From: Carposina sasakii
Taxonomy: Eukaryota; Arthropoda; Insecta; Lepidoptera; Carposinidae
NCBI GenBank assembly: GCA_014607495.2
Contig: CP053175.1
Span: 3,534,001 to 3,598,000, forward strand
Direction: 5' to 3'
DNA length: 64,000 nucleotides
The notes beneath the pieces were generated by a model. It was not told the DNA's origin. It ran no database searches and saw only the letters and a list, made by a program, of their open reading frames with translations. Every line of letters starts with the position of its first letter. Within the stretch, counting starts at the first letter, position 1. A program made the position numbers and the translations under genes. Positions 24,401-35,257 of the stretch are shown here, in pieces.

Positions 24401-24539
24401 AATTAAAAGTAAAAAAGCTTCGCTTTCCGTTTCCGAGCGCATCGCCATCTTTCTCTCTCTTCTCTTCAACGTAAATGTGTAATAACTCAAATTTGTAATA
24501 AAAATTCATTAAAATAAATTTATTTGTTATTTATTAACA
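24391..24539 (+). repeat. Left LTR of the BEL element
   Basis: Matches 30279-30432 except for a few bases. It starts TGTAAAATATAATT where the right LTR starts TGTTCATAAAAAATATAATT, so the first bases appear lost or altered. Ends TTATTAACA. At about 150 bp it is short for this clade. Confidence 0.88.
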
Positions 24540-24541
24540 AA

Positions 24542-24555
24542 TTGGTGCCGAAACC
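24542..24555 (+). promoter_or_regulatory. Primer-binding site
   Basis: TTGGTGCCGAAACC follows the left LTR by two bases and has the TGG start expected for pairing with a tRNA 3' end. Confidence 0.75.
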
Positions 24556-24866
24556 TTGCGCAATATAACAATACAACTGTGTGTGTGTGTTTGTGACGTG
24601 CTGGCTATATTATTTAACTGGAAATTCGGAATTTTATTTCGGGGCTTGGTGAGCTGACAAAATTTTAAAATCGCCATTTTCATTTTGTCAAAGTAAATAT
24701 CTTTGACAGAAAAAACTATCATCTCTGGATCAAGAGCCGGACATATTTTGCTCTTTGGTATAGAGTTTTCCAGTTTTCCGCTCCTGTCAAGCAGACGTCT
24801 GCACAGTCAAAACAAACAAGAAAGTTTTGTTAATTTGCGATAACCCAATAAATAATACGTAGAACT

Positions 24867-26657
24867 ATGGCTACTGGCGCGACTAATGTTTCGGAGACGG
24901 CCGACGCAAAACGGCTGAGAGTGGCTATAGGCCAATTCAAAGCGCAATTAACACGTGCCGCTAAGTATGTGATGGTGCACGAAAGGCAAGCACTGGACTT
25001 CGAGGGCATTAAATTGCGCATGGACGAATTAAGCCGCGGTCTTCAAACTTATAAAGAGAATTCACTAGAATTAGTATTGATCACCGATGTACAGTCTGAC
25101 GAGGACGAGGTCGAGGACCGTTACTTCAAAGTCATGTCCGATCTGAAGAAGTTTTTAAATAAGCAGACGCAGAAGGCTACCAAAGATAAGGATGGCCCAT
25201 CCACAACTCTTCATGCTCCAAGCAGACTACCACAATTAGATATTTCTCCCTTTGAGGGCAAGATAACGGAATACAAGTCCTTCATAGATGTATTTAGTGC
25301 AGTTGTGGACGGCGACAGTACACTAACACCTATACAGAAACTGTTTTACCTTCGGAAATACCTTAAAGGAGATGCTCTTACACTAATTGATGGACTGCCA
25401 CTAGTCAGTGATTCTTACAATCAAGCGTTGGATCTTTTAGATAAGCGTTATAATAATAAGTTTTTAGTTATTACACATCTTGTAAATAATTTGTTAGATT
25501 ACCAGCCAATTTCAAAGAGTACTTCAACAGAGCTTAGACATTTAGTTTCGATAGCAAGACAACAGGTAGGTGCTTTGAACAATTTAGGACAACAAACTCA
25601 GTATTGGGACATGCTTCTTATTCCCATTGTACTGCGAAAATTAGATCCATTATCTTGCAGAATTTACTATGCAGATCGAGATGTTACAAAGTTGCCTACA
25701 TTTGAAGAACTTTTAATGTACATAGAGAGGAGAGCAATGAGCTTTGAAGAGTCACAAGTATCCGCTGGTAAGTCTACTTCATCTTACAAAGGTAGCCTTT
25801 ATAAAACTACCAATTTGGCCAATGTTTGTGACAATGACAATAAGATAAACCATTCTTGTTGTACATTCTGTGGGGCTAATGATCACAGGTTTTTTCATTG
25901 TAATAAATTTCAAATTTTAAGTGCTCATGAGAGAATTAATTTTGCTACGAAAGAGGGCCTATGTAAAATATGTTTAAATGTGCATTTGAAAAAATGTAAA
26001 TTTCATTTTAAGTGCTCCTTTTGCAAAAGTCATGAGCACAATTCTTTATTGCATTTGGAAGGAAAAGATTGCAACTTATCTAACCAAATTTCCCTCCATG
26101 AACATATGACCTTGCTGCCTACTATTAAGGTTCTTTTTAAAAACATTAATGGTTCATTTGTCACAGCCAGAGGCCTACTTGATAGCGGTAGTCAAGTATC
26201 TTTTATAAATGCTAGCTTATTAAATAAACTGAATATTAATACCTTCAGTTATGACATAAATATCACAGCTCTTGGTCAAAAGCAACAGGTCCCTGTTACC
26301 AAGGCTGTCAATTTGTCCATGTATTCGAGGCACGACGATTACAGTAGCAATGCTCTGTTTTCTGTGGTAGACAATATAACAAACCTTCTTCCACAGACAA
26401 AATGTGACCTTCGTAATATAAAAATTCCCACGTCTATAAAGTTAGCTGACGACGAATTTAATATACCTGGTGAAATTTCTTTTTTGCTTTCAGCCGATAT
26501 ATTGTTTTCAATATTGCTGAGAGACAAAATAGTTTTATCCAAGGGCAATCTGTATTGGTTGGCTACAAGATATGGGTACATTGTATCAGGCAATGTTAAA
26601 AAGGACAATAGCAATTGTCTTGTATCAACACATGCCATAGTAGTATTTGCATACTAG
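24867..26657 (+). pseudogene. BEL gag and aspartic protease frame
   Basis: A 596-codon open frame. The N-terminal half is coiled/helical gag with the DUF1759-like segment (LPQLDISPFEGKITEYKSF at about 125-145). CTFCGANDHRFFHC near residues 332-345 is a CCHC zinc knuckle, with more Cys/His pairs after it. LLDSGSQVSF near residue 437 is the catalytic motif of the retropepsin. The frame stops at a TAG in 26655-26657, where the polyprotein should run on into reverse transcriptase; the next frame begins overlapping it, so a frame shift separates them. In an intact element all these parts form one polyprotein. Confidence 0.88.
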
Positions 26658-27975
26658 AATTTCTATGCATGTTATTTCGAATGAGGCTAGGGTAGATTCC
26701 CTCTTACAAAAATTTTGGGAAGAACAACACATTCCTGAAATTCCAAAAGAGGATACATTAAATGCAGATGCATGCGAAATAGTTTTTAAAAACACAGTGC
26801 AGCTGGTTAATAATAGGTTTCAGGTTAGTTTACCCCTTAAAGTGCCGATTGAAGAGATAAAATTAGGAGATTCTTTTAATATAGCATTGCAGAGATTAAA
26901 TGGCTTGTGTAAAAAGTTCACAAAAAATAAAAAGCTAAAAGAGCAATATTGTCAATTCATAAATGAGTTTATTTCTTTGGGTCATGCTAGTCTTGTTGAT
27001 TTGTTTAGCCTGGGTAAACCAATTGATTGCTGTTACTTTTTGCCACATCATGCTGTCTTAAAAGAGGACAGTGTGACAACAAAACTTCGAACTGTGTTTG
27101 ATGCTAGTGCTAAAACTGATTTAAAAATCAGTTTAAATGATTTATTACATGCTGGGCCAGTGGTCCAAAAAGAGCTTTTTGATATTCTTGTACTATTTCG
27201 CACATATGAATATGTTGTTATGACAGATATGAAGCAAATGTATAGGCAAATAAGGGTTGATCCCGCTCAAACTCATCTTCAGTTAATTTTGTGGAAAGAA
27301 TGTATTAATGACCCTATAACATGTTTGCAGCTACAAACTGTCACGTATGGCGTGACAAGTTCCAGCTTCCTTGCGACCCGCTGCTTACTCGAGCTTGCGC
27401 GGCGTTACGGTCATCAGTATCCTCAGGCTGCGTCGGTAATTATGAACAACACTTATGTAGATGATTGCCTTTTCGGATCATCTTCAATTGAACAGGCCAA
27501 GCTTATCTCGCGTGAGTTAATAAGTTTAACACAATTAGGTAGTTTCGAGTTACACAAATGGTGTGCTAGTCACCCCGATATACTAGCAGATATACCAAGG
27601 GATAAGCAGCAACATAAAGACATTGATTTGGGTAACACAGATTTAACTGTCAAAGCTCTAGGTCTAAAATTAAACATACCTAATGATCAGTTTATTATTT
27701 CACAACCATGCGGTCGTATATATAACCACTGGACTAAGCGTACTGTTCTTAGTTTTATTGGATCATTTTTTGACCCTTTGGGATTGGCTGGTCCTATTGT
27801 AACACGAGCGAAAGAGTTCTTACAACGAGTGTGGCGCTTACATCTTGCTTGGGATATCCCATTACCTGATGAAGTCCTGCAGCCTTGGAATTTATTTTTT
27901 TATGATTTAATGCACATGAAACCTGTACATATAAAGCGTAGTCTAAGCTTGACTGATGCAGAGTCAAGAGACTGA
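26647..27975 (+). pseudogene. BEL reverse transcriptase frame
   Basis: A 442-codon segment with RTVFDASAKT, MTDMKQMYRQIRVDP and TYVDDCLFGSS; YVDD (near residue 268) is the metal-binding pair of BEL/Pao reverse transcriptases. It is followed by FDPLGLAGPIVTRAKEFLQ, the connection region. Ends early at a TGA, and the RNase H part continues in another frame. Confidence 0.9.
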
Positions 27976-28855
27976 GAGAGATTTAGTAGGCTATTGTGAT
28001 GCTTCTACTATTGCATACGGGGCTTGCATTTATATAAGGGCAGTTCACAAGGAAAAGATTGTTACTACGTTGCTATGCAGTAAGTCACGAATTGCTCCTA
28101 TAAAAACAAAACAAACTATACCAAGGCTTGAATTAAATTCATGTTTGTTACTTTCTAAGTTGTATTCAAGAATCCATGGTATTTTGTCCACATGTAATTT
28201 TAATAATAGAATCTGTATTGTGATTCTCAGATAGCTCTGTGCTGGCTGCAAAGACCACCTATCAAGGACAACTATGTGTCACGTAGAGTCTCTATAATTA
28301 ATGATTTAACAAGTAATTACGTTTGGGCCATGTAAGTGGTAATTGTAACCCAGCAGATTGTTTGTCTCGTGGTGTAATGCCCTCAGAACTATCCACAAAT
28401 GAAATGTGGTGGAAGGGTCCACCTGAATTGTACAATGTAAATTTTTCACCTAAGAGATTTCCTTTTAAGGAAACTGATTACGTTAATAATACTGAAAAAT
28501 ATGTCAATTGTAATATAGTTCATGAAGTTTTACCTCTATCAGCATTTTCATCTATTGTAAAGCTTCAACGTGTAGTATGTTATGTAATGCGTTTATAAAA
28601 AATTGCAAACTTCAAAGAGATGACCGATGCTTGTCTAAGCAATTGAGCGTAAAAGAGTATTTCACAGCAATGAATATTATTGTAAAACATGTTCAATCAT
28701 TGCATTTTTCGGAAGATATTGCAAATATAAATAAATCTGTAATAGTTAAGTCTAACTTAAGTAAGTTAAGCCCGTTCATTGATGCTGATCGCATTATGCG
28801 TGTTGTGGTAGACTGGATAATGCCAACATACCATACACACAAAGGCATCCTGTAA
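27956..28855 (+). pseudogene. BEL RNase H and linker, in broken frames
   Basis: Three short frames (27956-28234, 28323-28598, 28577-28855) cover the region from RNase H (LVGYCDASTIAYGACIY; IPRLELNSCLLLSKL) through NPADCLSRG and WWKGPPEL to the start of the integrase. Frame breaks lie near 28230, 28320 and 28590, and a TAA at 28853-28855. The N(P)ADxxSRG and W..GP..L motifs are typical of retroelement pol between RNase H and integrase. Confidence 0.85.
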
Positions 28856-28857
28856 TA

Positions 28858-29557
28858 TTGCCAAAGAATTGCAATGTCACATGTATGATAATTAGAAATG
28901 AACACTGTTCCTTATTGCATGCTGGTTTAAAGTTGACGGTATCTAGTTTATCTAGGAAATATTACATAGTGGGCGCCGTAACACTTGTAAAACGTGTAAT
29001 AAATAAGTGTGTGCAATGTTTCAAATTTCGTGCTCAAAGAGCGAAACAATTAATGGCATCCTTACCGCATGACAGAGTTGTTCAAGACAGAGTTTTTAAT
29101 AAGGTTGGCATTGATTATTGCGGCCCTTTTAATATTAAGCAATCTACATTAAGACGCTCAATTGTATCTAAGGGTTATGTTTGCATCTTTGTTGTTTTTT
29201 GTTACGAAATGTGTTCATTTGGAATTAGTCTCTGATATGACTACTGAATGCTTTCTAGCCGCTCTTAAGAGATTTTGTTCACGAAGGGGTTTGCCTCATA
29301 CAATATACTGCGATAACGCTGCCACATTCAAAGGTGCTAACAATCAGCTAAACGATTTGTATAAATTGTGTAAATCTCAGGATCATCAAACCGCAGTATT
29401 AGATCATTGTAGCATACGTGGCATTGAATTTAGTTTCCTGCCCAGCTACTCTCCGACGTGGGGAGGACTTTGGGAGGCAGCAGTCAAATCTGCCAAGTAT
29501 CACTTCAAAAGAATAATTGGTAATTTAATTCTGACTTATGACAATTTAACACTGTAA
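28858..29557 (+). pseudogene. BEL integrase, in two frames
   Basis: The zinc-binding part has the HHCC pattern (EHCSLLHAG ... CVQC). The catalytic DDE triad is visible as VGIDYCGPF, IYCDNAATFKGAN and WGGLWEAAVKSAKYHFKR. A frame shift near 29200 separates the first Asp from the other two residues, so no active enzyme can be made. Confidence 0.9.
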
Positions 29558-29663
29558 TAATACAAGTCGAAGGAATATTAAATTCAAGACCGATCACTCC
29601 GTTTACCAGTGATAACTCCGATTTTACGTTTCTGGCCCCCGGTCACTTCTTATAAATCAACCT

Positions 29664-30017
29664 TTGAACGCCATACCTGAGCCTATGATTAGTTCACTTA
29701 ATATTAACAATTTACGGTTTTGGAAGAAATGTACAAAAATTCAGCAAGATTTTTGGAAAATCTGGCATAAGAGTTATCTGTCACAATTAGTTAATCGCCC
29801 TAAATGGCAAAAAGTTCAACCAGATGTAAAAGAGGGTGTTCTTGTATTGCTGATAGATGACAATATTTCACCGCTGAACTGGCCTGTAGCTAGAGTTAGT
29901 AAAGTGTTCAGAGGTAGCGATGGTCTTGTAAGATCTGTAGAGTTGAAAACACTAAATGGTAAAAATCATTGTAGGGCTATTAATAAGATTGCAGTTTTTC
30001 CTATTTATGATGACTAA
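29664..30017 (+). pseudogene. BEL pol C-terminal domain (DUF5641-like)
   Basis: 117 codons with RFWKKCTKIQQDFWKIWHKS, LVLLIDDNISPLNWPVARV and GSDGLVRSVELKT. This tail after the integrase is typical of BEL/Pao polyproteins. Confidence 0.85.
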
Positions 30018-30262
30018 TGTTATGTTTTCTAACTATTAATAAGGACCTACTTACCTTTATTTTTATTTCATGGTAAATATAAAGGGTATATCATTTTAAT
30101 TTTAGGATTAACCAGTATGCTAAATTTAACTAAATCTTCGCACCTTAAAGTGATTTAGTTACTATAAAATTTGTTTATCTTTTATATAATTCGATAGTTA
30201 ATTGTAAAGCAAACTATTGTTTAAATATTTTTAAGTTTATATTATTAGAACTAAGTGGTTTT

Positions 30263-30274
30263 GCGGCCGGGAAT
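30263..30274 (+). promoter_or_regulatory. Polypurine tract region
   Basis: GCGGCCGGGAAT lies a few bases before the right LTR, like the GGCCGGGAAT stretch at this place in other BEL elements. Confidence 0.65.
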
Positions 30275-30278
30275 TTTA

Positions 30279-30432
30279 TGTTCATAAAAAATATAATTAA
30301 AAGTAAAAAAGCTTCGCTTTCCGTTTCCGAGCGCATCGCCATCTTTCTCTCTCTTCTCTTCAACGTAAATGTGTAATAACTCAAATTCGTAATAAAAATC
30401 ATTAAAATAAATTTATTTGTTATTTATTAACA
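30279..30432 (+). repeat. Right LTR of the BEL element
   Basis: TGTTCATAAAAAATATAATT to TTATTAACA, about 154 bp, nearly identical to the left LTR. It contains the AAAGCTTCGCTTTCCG core. Confidence 0.9.
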
Positions 30433-30458
30433 ACAGTCACGTTTCCAATGTAAAATAT
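30433..30458. repeat. 26-bp duplication, right side of the BEL element
   Basis: Exact copy of 24375-24400, starting the base after the right LTR. Confidence 0.85.
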
Positions 30459-32254
30459 CGGTGGCAAATTTTGCTTATTTATACTGTAGTACGAAAAATT
30501 CCTAAACGACTAAGAAATGTTAGTAAAATCTAAAAAAAAAAAAAGATGATTTTGGGTTTGCAAATTTACCCCTTAAAATACTCCTTTTGTTATAACCTGA
30601 CAGACAGTAGCCCTAAAAAGAATATAAGATAAAGATAATAATTATCATTAATAGTATAAAAAAACGCTTCCCGCTCTCTGTCTGTCCCTATGTATGCTTA
30701 GATCTTTTAAACTACGCAACGGATTTTGATATGGTTTTTAGATAGAACGATTCAAGAGGAAGGTTTATATGTAGTATCTTCATTGCACCCGTGCAAAGCC
30801 GGGGGGTCACTAATGTTATTATAAAATATCATATCCAAAACGTCTTCATCTTCTAGTTGTTAAGGCCTGCCTTAATGCGGCGTCCCAAAAGCCCTCGAGG
30901 ACAGTTTCTAAGTTGTAATGATAATTGTCAGAACTTCCGTCCTTTCTAATAGGGCTGTTTTATACGTCCCCTACACTTCCTTTCAGTCATGAAGTCTCCT
31001 AAAGTATGCGCTAGTGTCTTTGTATCCTTAAAACTATTCCAATCATTTCAATTAGTTCCATAAAAATCTGTGGGACTTCGGTTATTGGAATGTACGTATC
31101 CATTTTCTTAGTAATTCGGCGAAATAACATAAGTTTGGGTTATCAGGCCTTTACAATGTAAGCATAAATTATTGAATGATATAAATAATATTACATAACT
31201 AAGTGGACTCAAAAGAGGGAGGCGCTTGCCCAGCAGTGGGGCACCATGCATGCATGATGACTACACAAAAACAAAATTACAAGGTTTTATGTAACAGACA
31301 ATTAGTTACTGATGTCAAGAATACTAATTAGCGGCATATCATAAACTGTGAAAACAAAATGATTTCGACTATAGAAACGAGGTGCAGATATATATAGTGT
31401 AGAGCGATATCTTGCTTCCACAATGACAATACTGATGAATTATTTTCTGCCTGACATAATATCAGTAATAGGGTTTGCAATATTCGTTTTATTTTACCTC
31501 CTAGTAATACCTCCACATATTATAATAATAATCCACAATTCCCCAAAATGAATCTTCGATTAACCAGTGTCAAAACGGCGATGGCGCCTTACATATCCAT
31601 TGGTTGAGTGATTGATACACACGCATAGTACGTAATAGCGAGTCAAGAGAAGAAATGAGAACGATTTTAATAATATTTAACCTAATACTACTCATAAATT
31701 TTGATGTTTCACTGATTCATTGTAACAAGTATATTAAACTAGTAGGTACTTAGATTATTGAATATTCATGAATCCGCATAAGAAATTAAAAAATCAAGAT
31801 TTGTTTATCACGTGCTCTCCGTGACAATAATTTGAAGAAGGTTTTTCTATCTGAAAGCGGGACATTTGGCGCAGACACTTAAACGGGATGCGTTATTTAG
31901 GGGACGGTTGGCAACCCTACTCATGACTACCTTACACGGATTATATATCTATTGTATGTTTCTTGAACGAGAAAATCGCCGATAGTCAGTCGTTTTCTCG
32001 CAGGCTGTCGGACATCTGCCATACATTATTAACTTTTCGAATATTCGAATAATTGAAATGAATTATTCGAATTTGAAATTGGAACGGATATTCGAATAAT
32101 ATGAATATTTGAATATTCGAATTGCAAACCCCAATCAGTAATATTGACATTTATGTAATATAATATGACGATCCTGGATTCGAATCCTTGTAGATGCCTT
32201 AATTGACATTGATAGGTTTATAAAATTATTAATAAAGAAATGGATTTTTTTTTC
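30459..32254. other. Intergenic, repeats only
   Basis: Contains a repeat with CACCCGTGCAAAGCCGGGG at 30660-30820 (reverse relative near 21130-21300), and TTCGAATA-rich palindromic sequence at 32030-32125. No coding exon seen. Confidence 0.55.
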
Positions 32255-32327
32255 ACCCGAGTGGGAATCGAACCCACGACCAATGCATACCGTGCTAGTT
32301 GCTCTAACCACTGAGCTACCGGGTCAA
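32255..32327 (-). repeat. tRNA-like sequence, SINE head (family S2)
   Basis: On the minus strand it reads GGTAGCTCAGTGGTTAGAGC (D arm, A box) and GTGGGTTCGATTCCCAC (T arm, B box). The acceptor stem pairs six of seven positions, but the anticodon stem does not pair and position 33 is not T, so it is not a working tRNA. Next to it is an AATTTCTTTATTAATA-type tail. Confidence 0.65.
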
Positions 32328-32586
32328 TTACTCGCATGACGAATTTTACCATCTCTTTTCTAAATTACATATTGGCAACGTTATTTTTCATCCCGATAGC
32401 TATACACTAGCCAAATCTCGGCAAACAAAGCTGAATCCCTCAGCACAATGTTTAAAGATGAAACGATCAACCATATCCTAACGGATTATATTAATGCAGA
32501 AGTGTTTTTTATAAATTTATCTTAGTCACGATATTATATACGAGTATTATAAAATTTTATTAATAAAGAAATGGAAAAAATTCTTT

Positions 32587-32658
32587 ACCCGAGTGGGAAT
32601 CGAACCCACGACCACTGCATACCGTGCTAGTTGCTCTAACCACTGAGCTACCGGGTCA
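32587..32658 (-). repeat. tRNA-like sequence, second copy (family S2)
   Basis: Nearly identical to 32255-32327 and 332 bp away in the same orientation, with the same 3' tail. The same anticodon-stem defect points to a SINE, not a tRNA gene. Confidence 0.65.
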
Positions 32659-32841
32659 ATTTGATAGGTTTACAAATCATGAATATTATTACTGTCAACA
32701 AGGATATAATTACAGGAGAGCAGATGCAGATTAATTATACACATTTATATTGTGTATATTACATGTAATAATATAATAATTATATATACTTTTATATACA
32801 ATCGAGTTTACAACTATAAGTAAGTACTTTTTTTATACACT

Positions 32842-32847
32842 TTTATT
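32842..32847 (-). terminator. Poly(A) signal AATAAA touching the stop codon
   Basis: The second transporter ends TTC TAA ATA AAA on the minus strand, as does paralogue 1. Confidence 0.5.
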
Positions 32848-35189
32848 TAGAATTTCTGAAAATCTTCTTCAAAAGTGAAAGTGTAAACTGCTCCAAAGCA
32901 TAAAGTTATACCAATTAAACTTAGTATAATATTCCGGACTAAATAACACCTGAAAACAGAAGATTTTCATGTAAGTTACAAACTTGGTAATCTGATGACT
33001 GAATATTCTTTAGCTGGAATCATGGCAAATGAAGATGGAGATGAAAAGGTAGACCATAACGTAGGTTATAGAGAGAAATTTATAGGGCAAAATTCTCCTT
33101 TAAACAAAAATGAGCGCGGACGGCCGTTTCTTTTAGAAGGTGACTGCAATCGGATATTTGTTAGCAAAGCTGCTGAGCCAGCCCTGTGATAAATATAGGT
33201 ATATGCATATAGGATACTTTTCAGTAGCCCCTGCTGTATAATGAGTATTTTTAAAAACATATTACTCACTTGACTTTCCGATATTCACCCCATGATACAA
33301 GACTGTCGATAATCGCTGGGAATATGAAGACACTGAAAGCCAATAGAATGTTTCCCAACTGGAACAAAAAGGATTTCTAATCAGAAAGTTTAAAATGTAT
33401 TCTTAAAACTTTACTGACTTTAACACGTTATTGTTTTGTGTTAGTATTGTACTTTGTCTCACTCTAACGTTAACTTATTTTCAATTATTATTTATAAATG
33501 TATTCAACTAAGGTGCGTCTTTTGAAAACTACTATTTAGACTTCTTCTTTACAAACATGCTATCATTATTCCATTTCAGTACCTCAATTAATTTTGAGCA
33601 TTATCATTACTGTTCGGAGAAAGGTGTCAATAAACTACTCACAAATGTCATTATAACGTTCATATTAGGAAAGGCTAAAGCAGCACAGGTAATAACAAAA
33701 ACATTGATCGCCCGAAATATTCTTTCCCAAAGTGGTCTTCTCCTGCAAATGGAAGAATTGATATTTTTAGTACTCTTGATTAAATTAATTGTCAAAGAGT
33801 TTCATAATTAGTGGTTTACTCATTTCTATAATCCTTAGGATGCCACGGGTGTTGGCGAAACATGTAGATTATTAATCTAGTTTTTGATTTCGGAATAGTG
33901 CAATGTATTATCTTGCATGCTAGGTGCTCGGGTCTGGTTTCTCGTGGCGATTGTAGGTAGTGCAAGTACTTGTTTTCGCAGTTATGAGTTATCAGATCCG
34001 AGGGTCAGTGGAGGGTGTATGGCCCGGTGGTGGGCGCAAGTGAAAGAACTTTGGTAATATACGAGGTATACAAATCTCAAAGATATGGGGTAGTTAAAAA
34101 AACACAGTTTTTTATGTTTATTATGTTGTCCGACTTTGATATATTGGTTAAACATTTAGAGTGAGTTTAGGCTGTTTAGGTGTACTGAGAAATTCTTCTT
34201 TTCTGACCTATATGGCGGACCACTTAGCGTTATTAAAATCAGACAGGTGCGCGAATTACAAAAATATCACTGGAAATTAGAAAGCTAATCTTATTGATCA
34301 GAGAATATTGATGAGCTAAAATTTATCTGTTAAATTGAGAGAACAAATTTGCTCTTAACAAAAAGTAATCGCTATGAAATACCTTCTACAGTGCCTTCCG
34401 AAGTAGTGCCATAGAATCTTGAAAGGAACCCAGAAGTGAATTGAGTAGGACGCGCAAAACATAAGTACTAATAGGCATTGCAACACAGTATTGCCTCTGA
34501 AAAGAAATACATATAGTAAAGGATCATTGTCAAGTTGCTAGCTCATTACCAAAAAGTATGCCCCTGAGTTCCTCAGTCGACATGCGTGGAAGGAGATGCA
34601 ACTGATATATTGTAGTGAAGCCTCGCATCAGCACAGAACAAGAAAAGAAAACAGTTAAAATAGAAAAAGATATTTTATACCAACAGACTAAATCCAATAG
34701 CTATAATGAAATAAGACAAACAGGGTAGAAACATTAGAAACTTTAGATAAAAACTTAAAAGATAAATTTTGTAATATCGTATTTCACTATTTTGTATTTT
34801 CTTCTTCATCGCAAATCATTGCGTTTTATTAAAAAATCTTAAAGTTGAAAAACTTACATAGTTGGAGGAAGATGGACTGTCAACGGACTTTGACATTCCT
34901 CACCCCATCCCCAATAGCCGAAAAAACCAACAGATATCACAAAAACAATTATTATTGCCATTGCTGAAAAAATACAAAAAATATGTGAACGAGGCTAAAG
35001 AGTTATGGAACGTACTAAATAGAACTCTGTAGTCTCAGCTATCCCTATGGGAAAGATGTAAGGTTATAAATGTATGTATGTATACAAGAAACATAACTAT
35101 ACATAGAAATTGATATCATTATGATCTGAGTTTATCTCCATTACTGACATGACCACTAATTCTTGATAGGTCACAATGAAAAAAAATAA

Positions 35190-35257
<68 letters not shown>

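Larger units (their letters stand above)
24391..30432 (+). mobile_element. BEL/Pao LTR retrotransposon, decayed
   Basis: Order is LTR, primer-binding site, gag with zinc knuckles, aspartic protease, reverse transcriptase (YVDD), RNase H, zinc-binding plus DDE integrase, C-terminal DUF5641-like domain, polypurine tract, LTR. Protease before RT and integrase after RNase H, the YVDD box and the DUF1759/DUF1758-like gag region place it in BEL/Pao. No envelope-like frame is present. At least six frame breaks in pol make the copy defective. The two LTRs (about 150 bp) are nearly identical, so insertion looks fairly recent despite the breaks. Intergenic between the two transporters. Confidence 0.92.

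Noticed and set aside
30018..30262. Envelope-like frame in the BEL element
   Set aside because: Only AT-rich sequence lies between the pol C-terminus and the polypurine tract; no frame of useful length.
32255..32327. Functional tRNA gene on the minus strand
   Set aside because: The anticodon stem does not pair, position 33 is not T, and a near copy with the same tail lies 332 bp away; a SINE head fits better.
35187..35256. TA repeat as a regulatory or origin element
   Set aside because: A plain dinucleotide microsatellite in an intron; nothing else supports a function.
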